From Bradyrhizobium huanghuaihaiense (GTDB lineage: Bacteria; Pseudomonadota; Alphaproteobacteria; Rhizobiales; Xanthobacteraceae), in assembly GCF_007830635.1 (NCBI RefSeq), contig NZ_VLLA01000016.1:124001-188000 (forward strand): a stretch of 64,000 bases of DNA. Reading direction: 5' to 3'. Both the position numbers and the translations under genes were made by a program. Below the pieces are notes generated by a model that saw only the letters and a list, made by a program, of their open reading frames with translations, was not told where the DNA came from and did no database searches. Shown in pieces: positions 16,046 through 22,689 of the stretch; the first letter of the stretch is position 1, and each line of letters opens with the position of its first letter.

Positions 16046-16885
16046 TCAGTTGAGGGCAACCCGCTCTTGGAGAATCTTGCGCATCCCCTTCGAGGCCTGC
16101 CGGAACTTGGTCGGCGACACGCCGGCGGCGCGATGAAAAGTGCGGACGAAATTGGAGAGGTCGCCGAAGCCGACGTCATAGGCGATGTCGGTGACGGCGA
16201 TGTCGTCCTCAGTGAGCTTGCGCGCGGCATGGCGCAGCCGCGAGCGCACCAGGTATTGATGCGGGGTGACGCCAAGCACGGCCGAGAACAGCCGCAGGAA
16301 ATGGAACGGGCTGAGGCCGGCCTGCTTTGCTGCCTGTTCGAGGTCGAGCTCGGCATGCGAATTGTCGTCGATCCACAGCGCGGCTTCGACGGCACGGCGG
16401 CGGTCTCGCGCGGTCGGCGTGGCCGGCTTGCGCGCCTTGCCCGAAACCGCGTCGATGAAACGGCCCGCAAGAATTTGCCCGATCTCGTCGAGACCCAGGT
16501 CGCTGTTGCCATCTGCTGCCGTCTGGGCGAGCTCCCCCAGCACCATCAGCTCGGGCAACGGCGGTGTCGCGCCGACCCGCCAGATCTCGCGCCGCCCGCC
16601 GAGGGCATCGACCAGGTCCTCGCTGAAGAAGAAGCCGAGGCAGACGTCGCCCGAGACATGCTCGTGCGTGCAGGTGTATTCCTCGCCGGGCGCGCCGATC
16701 AGCATCGAGCCCGCCACCAGCTCGAAGAAGCCGGCGCGGCAATGGCAGCCAAAACTGCCCGAGCGGACATAGGCGATGGAATGGCCGGTGCGGCATTCCG
16801 CAAACGGCGTATCGTCCGGTCCCGCATCGCAGCGAAACTCGGAGACGGTGATCGATCGGGTCGTCAGCAGCGTAGTGGCATCCAT
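16046..16885 (-). CDS. AraC-family transcriptional regulator
   Basis: A 279-residue regulator. The two C-terminal helix-turn-helix units are at about 185-275 (LDLEQAAKQAGLSPFHFLRLFS and VTDIAYDVGFGDLSNFVRTFHR). The N-terminal cupin-like domain is rich in Cys (Cys19, 31, 47, 49, 72, 82), suggesting metal or redox/alkylation sensing. It begins 9 bp after the alkyltransferase gene and is surely co-transcribed with it. Together the pair resembles Ada split into regulator and methyltransferase, although the N-terminal domain here is not the Ada zinc domain. Confidence 0.85.
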   Translation of the reverse strand: MDATTLLTTRSITVSEFRCDAGPDDTPFAECRTGHSIAYVRSGSFGCHCRAGFFELVAGSMLIGAPGEEYTCTHEHVSGDVCLGFFFSEDLVDALGGRREIWRVGATPPLPELMVLGELAQTAADGNSDLGLDEIGQILAGRFIDAVSGKARKPATPTARDRRRAVEAALWIDDNSHAELDLEQAAKQAGLSPFHFLRLFSAVLGVTPHQYLVRSRLRHAARKLTEDDIAVTDIAYDVGFGDLSNFVRTFHRAAGVSPTKFRQASKGMRKILQERVALN

Positions 16886-16894
16886 GCCACCTAT

Positions 16895-17473
16895 CTAGGT
16901 AGACGGCCTCGGCGGAGCAACGGGCAGCAGCACCTCGAACAGCGTCTTGCTGGCGACCGGCTGGGCGCCCTCCAGCGACAGCAGCCGCCGCTTGGAGATC
17001 ACCCCGCCGTAAGGCGAGATCCGGCCGGTGTAATTGCCGGCCTCCAGCACGCGGTGGCACGGCACGATCAGCATGTAGGGATTTTTCGCGATCGCCTGCG
17101 CCACCGAATGCGCGGCGCCAGAGGCGCCAAGTGCCTTGGCGATCTCGTGATAGGTGCGCGTCTCCCCGCGCGGGATCGTGCAGGTATATTCATAGACCCG
17201 CCGGTTGAAGCCGGGCACGCCGCCGGCATCCAGGCTGACGTCGGAAAAATCGGGATCGTTGCCCTGCAGCAGGCCCACGATGCCCTCGATTGCAAGCTCG
17301 GTATTGAGCGGAGGCTGCTGCTCGCGCGCCTCGGGATGAGCCTGGAAAATCCGGCGGCGGGTGTCGATCTCCCGCGCCTCCGGCAATTGCACGGCGACCA
17401 CGCCGGTGCTGCTCCAGATGATGCCGCAACGGCCTATCGCCGTGTCGAATATCGTGTAGCCACGCCCCACCAT
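16895..17473 (-). CDS. ogt: Methylated-DNA-[protein]-cysteine S-methyltransferase
   Basis: Suicide repair enzyme that moves O6-alkyl groups from guanine to its own Cys. The active-site motif IVPCHRVL is present (Cys139, His140), as are the helix-turn-helix segment RTYHEIAKALGASGAAHSVAQAI and the asparagine-hinge region. Length about 192 with the ATG at 17473; a weak GGGG precedes it, and an upstream extension to 17533 is possible. It is first in a two-gene operon with the AraC regulator. Confidence 0.9.
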   Translation of the reverse strand: MVGRGYTIFDTAIGRCGIIWSSTGVVAVQLPEAREIDTRRRIFQAHPEAREQQPPLNTELAIEGIVGLLQGNDPDFSDVSLDAGGVPGFNRRVYEYTCTIPRGETRTYHEIAKALGASGAAHSVAQAIAKNPYMLIVPCHRVLEAGNYTGRISPYGGVISKRRLLSLEGAQPVASKTLFEVLLPVAPPRPST

Positions 17474-17647
17474 GCACACGCCCCACTCAGTGCACGCTTT
17501 TCCCCCGACGGGTCGATCATAACACCGCCACAATCCGGCGCACCCAAAATCTTATCAGGACGTTAACAACTGTCCGGGCAGACGCGCCAAATCGCTTGGC
17601 GGGAGGCGCCGTCTCGGCTAATCAGGATAGGCGCGAGCAGCGCACAA

Positions 17648-17721
17648 GCGGGCGTAGTTCAATGGTAGAACGGCAGCTTCCCAAGCTGCATACGAGGGTT
17701 CGATTCCCTTCGCCCGCTCCA
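17648..17721 (+). tRNA. tRNA-Gly (anticodon CCC)
   Basis: Full cloverleaf: acceptor GCGGGCG/CGCCCGC with T discriminator and encoded CCA; D-arm AGTTCAATGGTAGAAC; anticodon stem GCAGC/GCTGC with loop TTCCCAA (anticodon CCC); T-arm GAGGGTTCGATTCCCTT. It serves as the integration site of the adjacent element remnant. Confidence 0.97.
17678..17721 (+). repeat. attL-like copy: 3' part of tRNA-Gly
   Basis: Bases from the anticodon loop (TTCCCAAGC...) to the CCA are repeated exactly, 44 bp, at 19534-19577. This is the usual attachment core of tRNA-targeting integrases. Confidence 0.85.
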
Positions 17722-17948
17722 AAACCCTTTAAAGCAAGGGGTTTCTGCACAGGGTACGTCCTTGGAATGAGCTGCTTTTCTAGCTTGTTGTGGATATCTC
17801 ACTCGCTGAAATGATTGTGATTTTCGGGTCCTTACGAGCACGATTCTAGAGCCAGTTTGAGCCCAAAATCGCTGTCCCCCGTGGGCACGTTGCGCGTTTT
17901 GCGATCCGTGATTCAATGAAGTGCATTAGAAGCCAATGACATCGAACT

Positions 17949-18176
17949 ATGTCAGACAACAGCGGGGCCATAACCCCCAACACAATCGGCGAACTCCGCG
18001 TTCGCACTACCTTTAATCCCAGCGCCAGTGGCGATGTGGATGTCATCAAGCAGCGCACGGCTGAATTGATTAATCTGTGCGATCACCTCAAACCTAAAGA
18101 CGCCCGCTTGGTGGCTTTGGCCCAGACAGCCTACGAAGAGGCCGCGATGTGGGCAGTGAAGGCCGCGACCGCATAG
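17949..18176 (+). CDS. Acb2/Tad1 hairpin-domain protein (putative anti-defence cyclic-nucleotide sponge)
   Basis: A 75-residue protein made of an N-terminal strand (ELRVRTTFNPSASGDV) and a helical hairpin (DVIKQRTAELINLCDHL, then ARLVALAQTAYEEAAMWAVKAATA). The NPS..VD.IK..TAELI and LA.TAYE.AAMWAVKAAT patterns are the hallmark of the Acb2/Tad1 family, in which phage proteins sequester CBASS cyclic di/trinucleotides or Thoeris gcADPR signals as hexamers. Its place in a tRNA-bound element remnant suits phage or prophage origin. No CBASS or Thoeris operon is in the window. The start lacks a good ribosome binding site. Family assignment is from sequence pattern; ligand is unknown. Confidence 0.8.
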   Translation: MSDNSGAITPNTIGELRVRTTFNPSASGDVDVIKQRTAELINLCDHLKPKDARLVALAQTAYEEAAMWAVKAATA

Positions 18177-18197
18177 CAACACCAGTTGTGCGCGTGT

Positions 18198-18228
18198 AAA
18201 CTCCTCCGATTGCTCGGGGGAGTTTTTT
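18198..18228 (+). terminator. Rho-independent terminator after the Acb2-like gene
   Basis: Stem AACTCC/GGAGTT, extended by CCGA/TCGG in the loop, followed by a run of six T. It starts 22 bp past the stop codon and indicates that the small gene is an independent transcription unit. Confidence 0.85.
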
Positions 18229-18248
18229 CATTGGCCAAGGCTAGTCGA

Positions 18249-18265
18249 TCGCCCGCTCCAAAACC
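18249..18265 (+). repeat. Internal fragment of the tRNA-Gly 3' end
   Basis: TCGCCCGCTCCAAAACC repeats 17710-17726 exactly, including five bases beyond the CCA. It shares the downstream flank of the first copy rather than of the copy at 19534, which suggests a first insertion between 17721 and here. Confidence 0.6.
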
Positions 18266-18390
18266 TTAGCGGCGTTCCAGCGAGAACCCCTTTACAGCGG
18301 TCTCTTGCAGCTTTTGTTCGCGCTCCACCCGAGCTAACCTGTCGGAGGCTCCAGCCATAGTGCCGAAGGCGCCGAGCGAAGGGGGGAACT

Positions 18391-19281
18391 GTGGAAGATG
18401 AAGTCTCCTCAAACGAGCCTACGTCGGATGACGGGCCAAACGCGCGAATGGTTCGCTATTGGAACAGTTCCGCGACAGCGCCATGGGTCACTCTTCAGGA
18501 TCGGCTGGACGCGCTTCTCGGACCAGCTGGCGATGCGGCTATTAGGGAGGCAAACCCGAAGAGCGCAGAACACGTTCTCGATGTCGGCTGCGGCTGTGGG
18601 GGATCGACGCTGGAATTTGCGCGCCTTGTGGGCAAACTCGGTCACGTAACTGGCGTAGACATTTCGGACCAAATGCTCGCACGGGCTAGAGAGCGTGTTG
18701 TCGAAAAAGGATTCGCGCAAGTAACGCTGGCTGTCGCGGATGCAGGCTCCTTTGCCTTCGAGCCAGCGGGTTTTGATCACATATACTCTCGTTTGGGCAT
18801 TATGTTTTTTGGTGCCCCGGTTGCCGCGTTCGACAATCTCCGATCCGCTTTGAAGACATCAGGACGGATGACGTTCTTGTGCTGTCGAACCGCCGCGGAA
18901 AACACCTACATTTCGACAGCAGTACAAGCGGCACGGCCGCTTTTGCCGAACGATGCGGTGCCAATACCCGGACCGGACGAGCCCGGCATGTTCTCGCTTG
19001 CGAACCCATCACGTGTTCAGGATATTTTAGGTCGTGCTGGATTTCGTCAAATCGAGTTGCGCCGCCACGACGAGCGTATGCGGCTTGGTGGACCGGGCGA
19101 AGCTATCGAAGCTGCAAATTTTTCGTTGCAGTTCGGACCACTGACACGGGTTCTCAATGACTTGAAGCCTGCGGCGAGAGAAGCTTTGATTTCGGCCGTT
19201 GCAAATGCTTATCGACAGATCGATGGCCCCGAAGGGATTGTACTCCAAGGTGCATTTTGGATTGTTACTGCACGTCCCTAA
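18391..19281 (+). CDS. Class I SAM-dependent methyltransferase
   Basis: A 296-residue methyltransferase with the Rossmann motif I VLDVGCGCGGSTLEFARLV near 58-76, motif II VTGVDISDQMLARAR, and the motif IV region AGFDHIYSRLGIMFF. It resembles UbiE/COQ5-type enzymes acting on small molecules; the substrate is unknown. GTG 18391 is preceded by GGGGGAA. It lies between the second and third tRNA fragments, and its base use is less GC-rich than flanking genes, consistent with arrival on the element. Confidence 0.8.
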   Translation: MEDEVSSNEPTSDDGPNARMVRYWNSSATAPWVTLQDRLDALLGPAGDAAIREANPKSAEHVLDVGCGCGGSTLEFARLVGKLGHVTGVDISDQMLARARERVVEKGFAQVTLAVADAGSFAFEPAGFDHIYSRLGIMFFGAPVAAFDNLRSALKTSGRMTFLCCRTAAENTYISTAVQAARPLLPNDAVPIPGPDEPGMFSLANPSRVQDILGRAGFRQIELRRHDERMRLGGPGEAIEAANFSLQFGPLTRVLNDLKPAAREALISAVANAYRQIDGPEGIVLQGAFWIVTARP

Positions 19282-19869
19282 GCACTCGCTTCGGTGTGAA
19301 AACCAAATAGCTCCTATCGCGGAACGTTCCCGGTATTCGTCTAGCTTGCGGTCGCCCCCTTCGTGACCGTCATGCTGGACGGAGTGGACCCCAAAAAAGG
19401 ATCGGCTGGTTTTTGCCGTATGGAAAATTTAATTCGGAGTTGGATCTTACCGCACCACCAATCCCGCATAGCGCGGAGCCAAAAAAGAGCCAAATCCGTG
19501 TAACCCATTGACGTATTTGGGTGCCAAAAATGATTCCCAAGCTGCATACGAGGGTTCGATTCCCTTCGCCCGCTCCAGACCCTCCACCTCGGCCCGATCG
19601 GCCCTTTGGTGTTGCGGCCTGAATTCTCCCCGCGGCTTTGAACCGGCGCGCAACGAGCGGCACGTTGAGCCGATGTCCTCCTGCGCTTAATCCATTGCGC
19701 TTAGCACGAACTGCAGTCTGTCGGCAGACCGGCGCGGAGTTCATGTTTCGGGTTCGGGCACCGCCCACGCAAATCCGCACGCAGCATCAACGGGTCGGCT
19801 CAAGGGCCGGATCGAGATCGAACGAGTTGCACCGCATGTAGAGCGCAAGACCCAGAGGGGAGATGGTCC
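19282..19869. other. Non-coding stretch around the distal att copy
   Basis: No convincing gene. 19380-19530 is AT-rich for this genome and leads into the 44-bp tRNA copy, as expected for a decayed element end. 19578-19869 is the ancestral flank and must hold the promoter of the DsrE-like gene. Short reading frames here have atypical composition and no family pattern. Confidence 0.5.
19534..19577 (+). repeat. attR-like copy: 3' part of tRNA-Gly
   Basis: Exact 44-bp match to 17678-17721. It lacks the acceptor 5' strand, D-arm and half the anticodon stem, so it cannot make a tRNA. Confidence 0.85.
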
Positions 19870-20403
19870 ATGCCTGATGCACGAATCCATATCGTCACAG
19901 CCATGATTGCCACATTCGCAATCAGCTCGGCATATCCCATGACCTCGATGCAACAGCAGCAGGGCTCTGTGAGCGCGGCGCGCACCATGGTCCCGAAGAA
20001 GCAAGCCACGGCCCGCCCGGACAAGCCGGCGGCGCATCGGCTCGTGATCCAGGTCAACCAGAACGATTCCGCCGTGATGAATCTGGCGCTCAACAACGCA
20101 ACCAACGTGCTCGACTACTACCGCAAGAAGGGCGAGGAAGCCGATGTCGAGATCGTGGCGTTCGGTCCCGGGCTGCACATGCTGCGCAAGGACACGACAC
20201 CGGTCGCCGATCGCATTCACGCCATGACCGAGCTCGCCTTCCCGAGCAAGATCCGCTTCGCCGCATGCGGCGTCACCAGGGAAGGGATGGAAAAGAAGGA
20301 AGGCAAGCCGCTGGAGCTGCTGCCGGAGGCGTCCATGGTGCCCTCGGGCGTCGTCCACATGATGGAGCTGCAGGAGAAGGGCTGGAGCTACGTCCGGCCA
20401 TAG
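19870..20403 (+). CDS. Exported DsrE/DsrF-like protein
   Basis: A 177-residue protein with a hydrophobic N-terminus (IVTAMIATFAISSAY) and a DsrE-like domain from about 55: HRLVIQVNQNDSAVMNLALNNATNVLDYY, then EIVAFGPGLHML and RFAACGVTREGMEKKEGK. The conserved Cys in FAACG matches the position of the DsrE/F active Cys. Relatives handle sulfur or act in small-molecule oxidation pathways; the role is unknown. ATG 19870 has a good GGGGAG. It leads a run with a TAXI binding protein and a TagO-like protein. Confidence 0.75.
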   Translation: MPDARIHIVTAMIATFAISSAYPMTSMQQQQGSVSAARTMVPKKQATARPDKPAAHRLVIQVNQNDSAVMNLALNNATNVLDYYRKKGEEADVEIVAFGPGLHMLRKDTTPVADRIHAMTELAFPSKIRFAACGVTREGMEKKEGKPLELLPEASMVPSGVVHMMELQEKGWSYVRP

Positions 20404-20418
20404 ACATAGGAGGCCGCG

Positions 20419-21483
20419 ATGATGCGCAAGCTGCTGTTCATACTGGTCTTGTCGCTGCTCGAGCTGCCTGCTTCCGCGCAAAATGCCAACAGGGCCGGTG
20501 CTGAAAAGCGGTCCGCTGAGCGTTCCGCACCCGCACCGGCGCGCGGGAGTCACGCCGCGCGCCCCGTTCAACCGCGAAGCGCGGAAGCGGAGGTGAGGGA
20601 TCGCATCAACGCGGGCTCGGTCGGTCTCGCCGCCGGATTGCTGGAAGGCGCGCCGCTCCGCTTCGCCACCGAGATCTCGCGCGTCGTCAACGAGGGCGGA
20701 AAGGTGAACGTGCTTCCGATCGTGACGCGCGGACCGACCGAGAACGTCAACGATCTGCTCTATCTCAAGGGGGTCGACGTCGCGATCATCAACAGCGATT
20801 CGCTCGACGAGTACCGCGCTCAGGTGCCCGAGATCGGAAACCGTATCGTCCACGTGATGAACCTGTTTCCGTCGGAGCTGCACATCTTCGCGCGTCCGGA
20901 GATCAATTCGCTCGCCGATCTCGCGGGCAGGAAGGTGAACTTCAACACGCAGGGCACCGCCGCAGCCTATTCGGGTCCGCTCATTTTCAGCCGCCTCGGC
21001 ATCGAGGTCGAGAAGACCTTCGTGCCTCACCCGGTTGCACTCGAGCAGATGCGCAAGGGCGAGACGGCGGCCGTGGTCTTCGTCACCTCCAAGCCGGTCG
21101 ACGCATTCGTGAAGCGCAAATGGGACGAGGGATTCAAGTTCCTGCCGGTGCCGTTTGGTCCGGGATTGATCGACTATTACGTGCCCGCCTCGCTGACCTC
21201 GGCCGACTATCCGGCACTCGTGCCGGCGGGCCAGACGGTCGAGACGATCGCGGTGCCGACGGTTCTGGTTGCGTATAACTGGACCCCGGGTTCGCCGCGC
21301 CATGACCGTGTGACGGCCTTCGTGAACGAACTGTTCGGCAGGCTCGACGAGCTGCGCGTGTCCGGCTTCGATCCGAAATGGAAGGATGCCGATCCCTCTG
21401 CCAGCGTTCCCGGATTGCAGCGCCTGAAGGCGGCCGAGAGCTGGCGGGATCCCCAGATGGCCAATCGGACGGCGCGTCCATGA
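20419..21483 (+). CDS. TAXI-family TRAP-type solute-binding protein
   Basis: A 354-residue periplasmic protein with signal peptide MMRKLLFILVLSLLELPASA and a low-complexity linker to ~60. The binding fold follows: INAGSVGLAAGLLEG.PLRFATEISRVVNEGG, LYLKGVDVAIINSDSLDEYRA, NSLADLAGRKVNFNTQGTAAAYSGP, and LIDYYVPASLTSADYPAL. These are signature segments of TAXI binding proteins. No TRAP membrane subunit is nearby, so it is an orphan receptor or works with a distant fused DctQM. It begins 15 bp after the DsrE-like gene and overlaps the next gene by ATGA. Confidence 0.8.
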   Translation: MMRKLLFILVLSLLELPASAQNANRAGAEKRSAERSAPAPARGSHAARPVQPRSAEAEVRDRINAGSVGLAAGLLEGAPLRFATEISRVVNEGGKVNVLPIVTRGPTENVNDLLYLKGVDVAIINSDSLDEYRAQVPEIGNRIVHVMNLFPSELHIFARPEINSLADLAGRKVNFNTQGTAAAYSGPLIFSRLGIEVEKTFVPHPVALEQMRKGETAAVVFVTSKPVDAFVKRKWDEGFKFLPVPFGPGLIDYYVPASLTSADYPALVPAGQTVETIAVPTVLVAYNWTPGSPRHDRVTAFVNELFGRLDELRVSGFDPKWKDADPSASVPGLQRLKAAESWRDPQMANRTARP

Positions 21484-22292
21484 GGCGGCTCGCCGCTCTC
21501 CTGTTCGTCATGATCGAGATCGCGGAAGCCCACGGTCAATCCGCGTCCAGCACCTTGAAGGGCCTGGACCAATGCTTCGCGCAGACACGCAACGCTGAAG
21601 CCGCCTGCGATCAGGCCGGCAGCGACACTGCGGCTCGTCTCGGCTGCAGGTTGAAGGCGCACAGTGCGGAGAAACAATGCCTCGATAATCTGTTCGCCAA
21701 CAAGGACGAGGCCCGGCAGTCCGGCGATGTGCCTGCGAAGCCGCGCGCCCGCATGCCGCCCGCGCCGACCGCATCCGAGCCGCCGCCAGTGGCGGCACTC
21801 CCCGATCGAGACGATCCGACCGCAGCATTTCCGGCCGCAAGAGGATGGCTGATCAGCGAGACCACGTCCCCGCGGGACTTCTCGCCGCTCTTCGTGGCCA
21901 AGCTGTATGCGCTTCCACCCATTGCTGCCGACGCGCCGCAGACGCTGGTCCTGCGCTGCCGGAACCAGCGGACCGAGATGTCCCTCGGCGCCAATGGCGT
22001 CTGGCGCGCCTCGCGCGGTGGTGACGTCGAGGTCGTGATGTCCTCCGATCTGCCGGCGGCAAGATCGCTACGCTGGCGGTTGGCGGTCGATGGCCGCACC
22101 GCCTCCGTGGCGGACGACCCGGTCGATCTGGTGCGCGCGCTCGACGGCGGGCGGATGTCGATCGCCGTGACCGACGGTGCGGGGCGCACCATCAGCGCAA
22201 CCTTCGACCTCGCCGGCATCGACATCGTCCGCGCCAGGCTTGCGAATGCCTGCCGTTGGCCGAATGCGACGGTCGAATCGCGGGGGCGGTGA
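21480..22292 (+). CDS. Exported VasI/TagO-like protein
   Basis: A 270-residue protein with signal peptide MRRLAALLFVMIEIAEAHGQS and a Cys-rich N-terminal segment (LDQCF..., EAACDQAGS, LGCRLKAHS, KQCLDN). A Pro/Ala linker follows. The C-terminal 150 residues match the VasI/TagO pattern of type VI secretion-associated proteins: GWLISETTSPRDFSP, TLVLRCRNQRTEMSL, SLRWRLAVDG, ISATFDLAGID..RARLANACRW. No other T6SS gene is present here. ATG 21480 overlaps the preceding stop (ATGA), so expression is coupled to the TAXI protein. Confidence 0.65.
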   Translation: MRRLAALLFVMIEIAEAHGQSASSTLKGLDQCFAQTRNAEAACDQAGSDTAARLGCRLKAHSAEKQCLDNLFANKDEARQSGDVPAKPRARMPPAPTASEPPPVAALPDRDDPTAAFPAARGWLISETTSPRDFSPLFVAKLYALPPIAADAPQTLVLRCRNQRTEMSLGANGVWRASRGGDVEVVMSSDLPAARSLRWRLAVDGRTASVADDPVDLVRALDGGRMSIAVTDGAGRTISATFDLAGIDIVRARLANACRWPNATVESRGR

Positions 22293-22689
22293 CGGCATCC
22301 GGCTTACAGGGCTCGAACGTCTTCCGGGCGCATCGAACGCCCTTCGACGATTCGATCAATGCCCTTGGCGCCAAGGACGAGGCAGCCTTCAGAGCGACCA
22401 CAGCGGCTAAACTTTGTTCACTTGTTGGTCGGAGACGAAGCAAGGCGCATGGATGCTGATTGCCCGAGCATGCGTGTTGTCGTTTGGGTCATACCGGAAT
22501 CAATGCACCATCATTCGCAGATTTGCAGCGATGACGCATCGCGCGACATCAAGCGTTCGTCATCCAGGGGCCTAAACTTGCTTTGATCAGCAGTCTGGTC
22601 GGCAGCGACTTATTGGCGCCGCGTTTTTGTTTCTGATCATCGAACAAAACATTCGGACCCGGCCTGTTGCCGGGCAAACGGAGGCATTG
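22293..22689. other. Intergenic, no gene seen
   Basis: About 400 bp of mixed composition before the large repeat protein. 22400-22640 is AT-richer than the flanks, likely holding its promoter. Short frames here show no family pattern and no ribosome binding site. No RNA fold was recognised. Confidence 0.4.

Larger units (their letters stand above)
17678..19577 (+). mobile_element. Remnant of a tRNA-Gly-integrated element
   Basis: Bounded by 44-bp direct repeats of the tRNA 3' half; a 17-bp partial copy at 18249-18265 divides it in two. Inside are an Acb2/Tad1-like small gene (17949-18176), a terminator, and a methyltransferase gene (18391-19281). No integrase, excisionase or transfer gene remains. 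The 19380-19530 stretch and parts of 17725-17945 are AT-richer than neighbours. The layout fits two successive insertions or a deletion within one island. Confidence 0.75.

Noticed and set aside
16046..17473. A single Ada protein broken by a frameshift
   Set aside because: Each gene has its own complete domains and the regulator's N-terminus is a cupin, not the Ada zinc domain, so these are two intact genes.
16067..17566. Plus-strand frame of 499 codons over the AraC-ogt operon
   Set aside because: Crosses two well-supported minus-strand genes and shows only Arg/Ala/Gly-rich composition.
17722..19533. Integrase gene or fragment in the tRNA-associated element
   Set aside because: I looked on both strands for the tyrosine-recombinase R..HxxR..Y pattern and found nothing convincing in the short frames there.
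19534..19577. Second tRNA-Gly gene
   Set aside because: Only the 3' half is present; acceptor 5' strand, D-arm and part of the anticodon stem are missing.
21480..22292. Evidence for a type VI secretion locus
   Set aside because: Only the TagO/VasI-like protein is present; no Tss core gene is found in the window.
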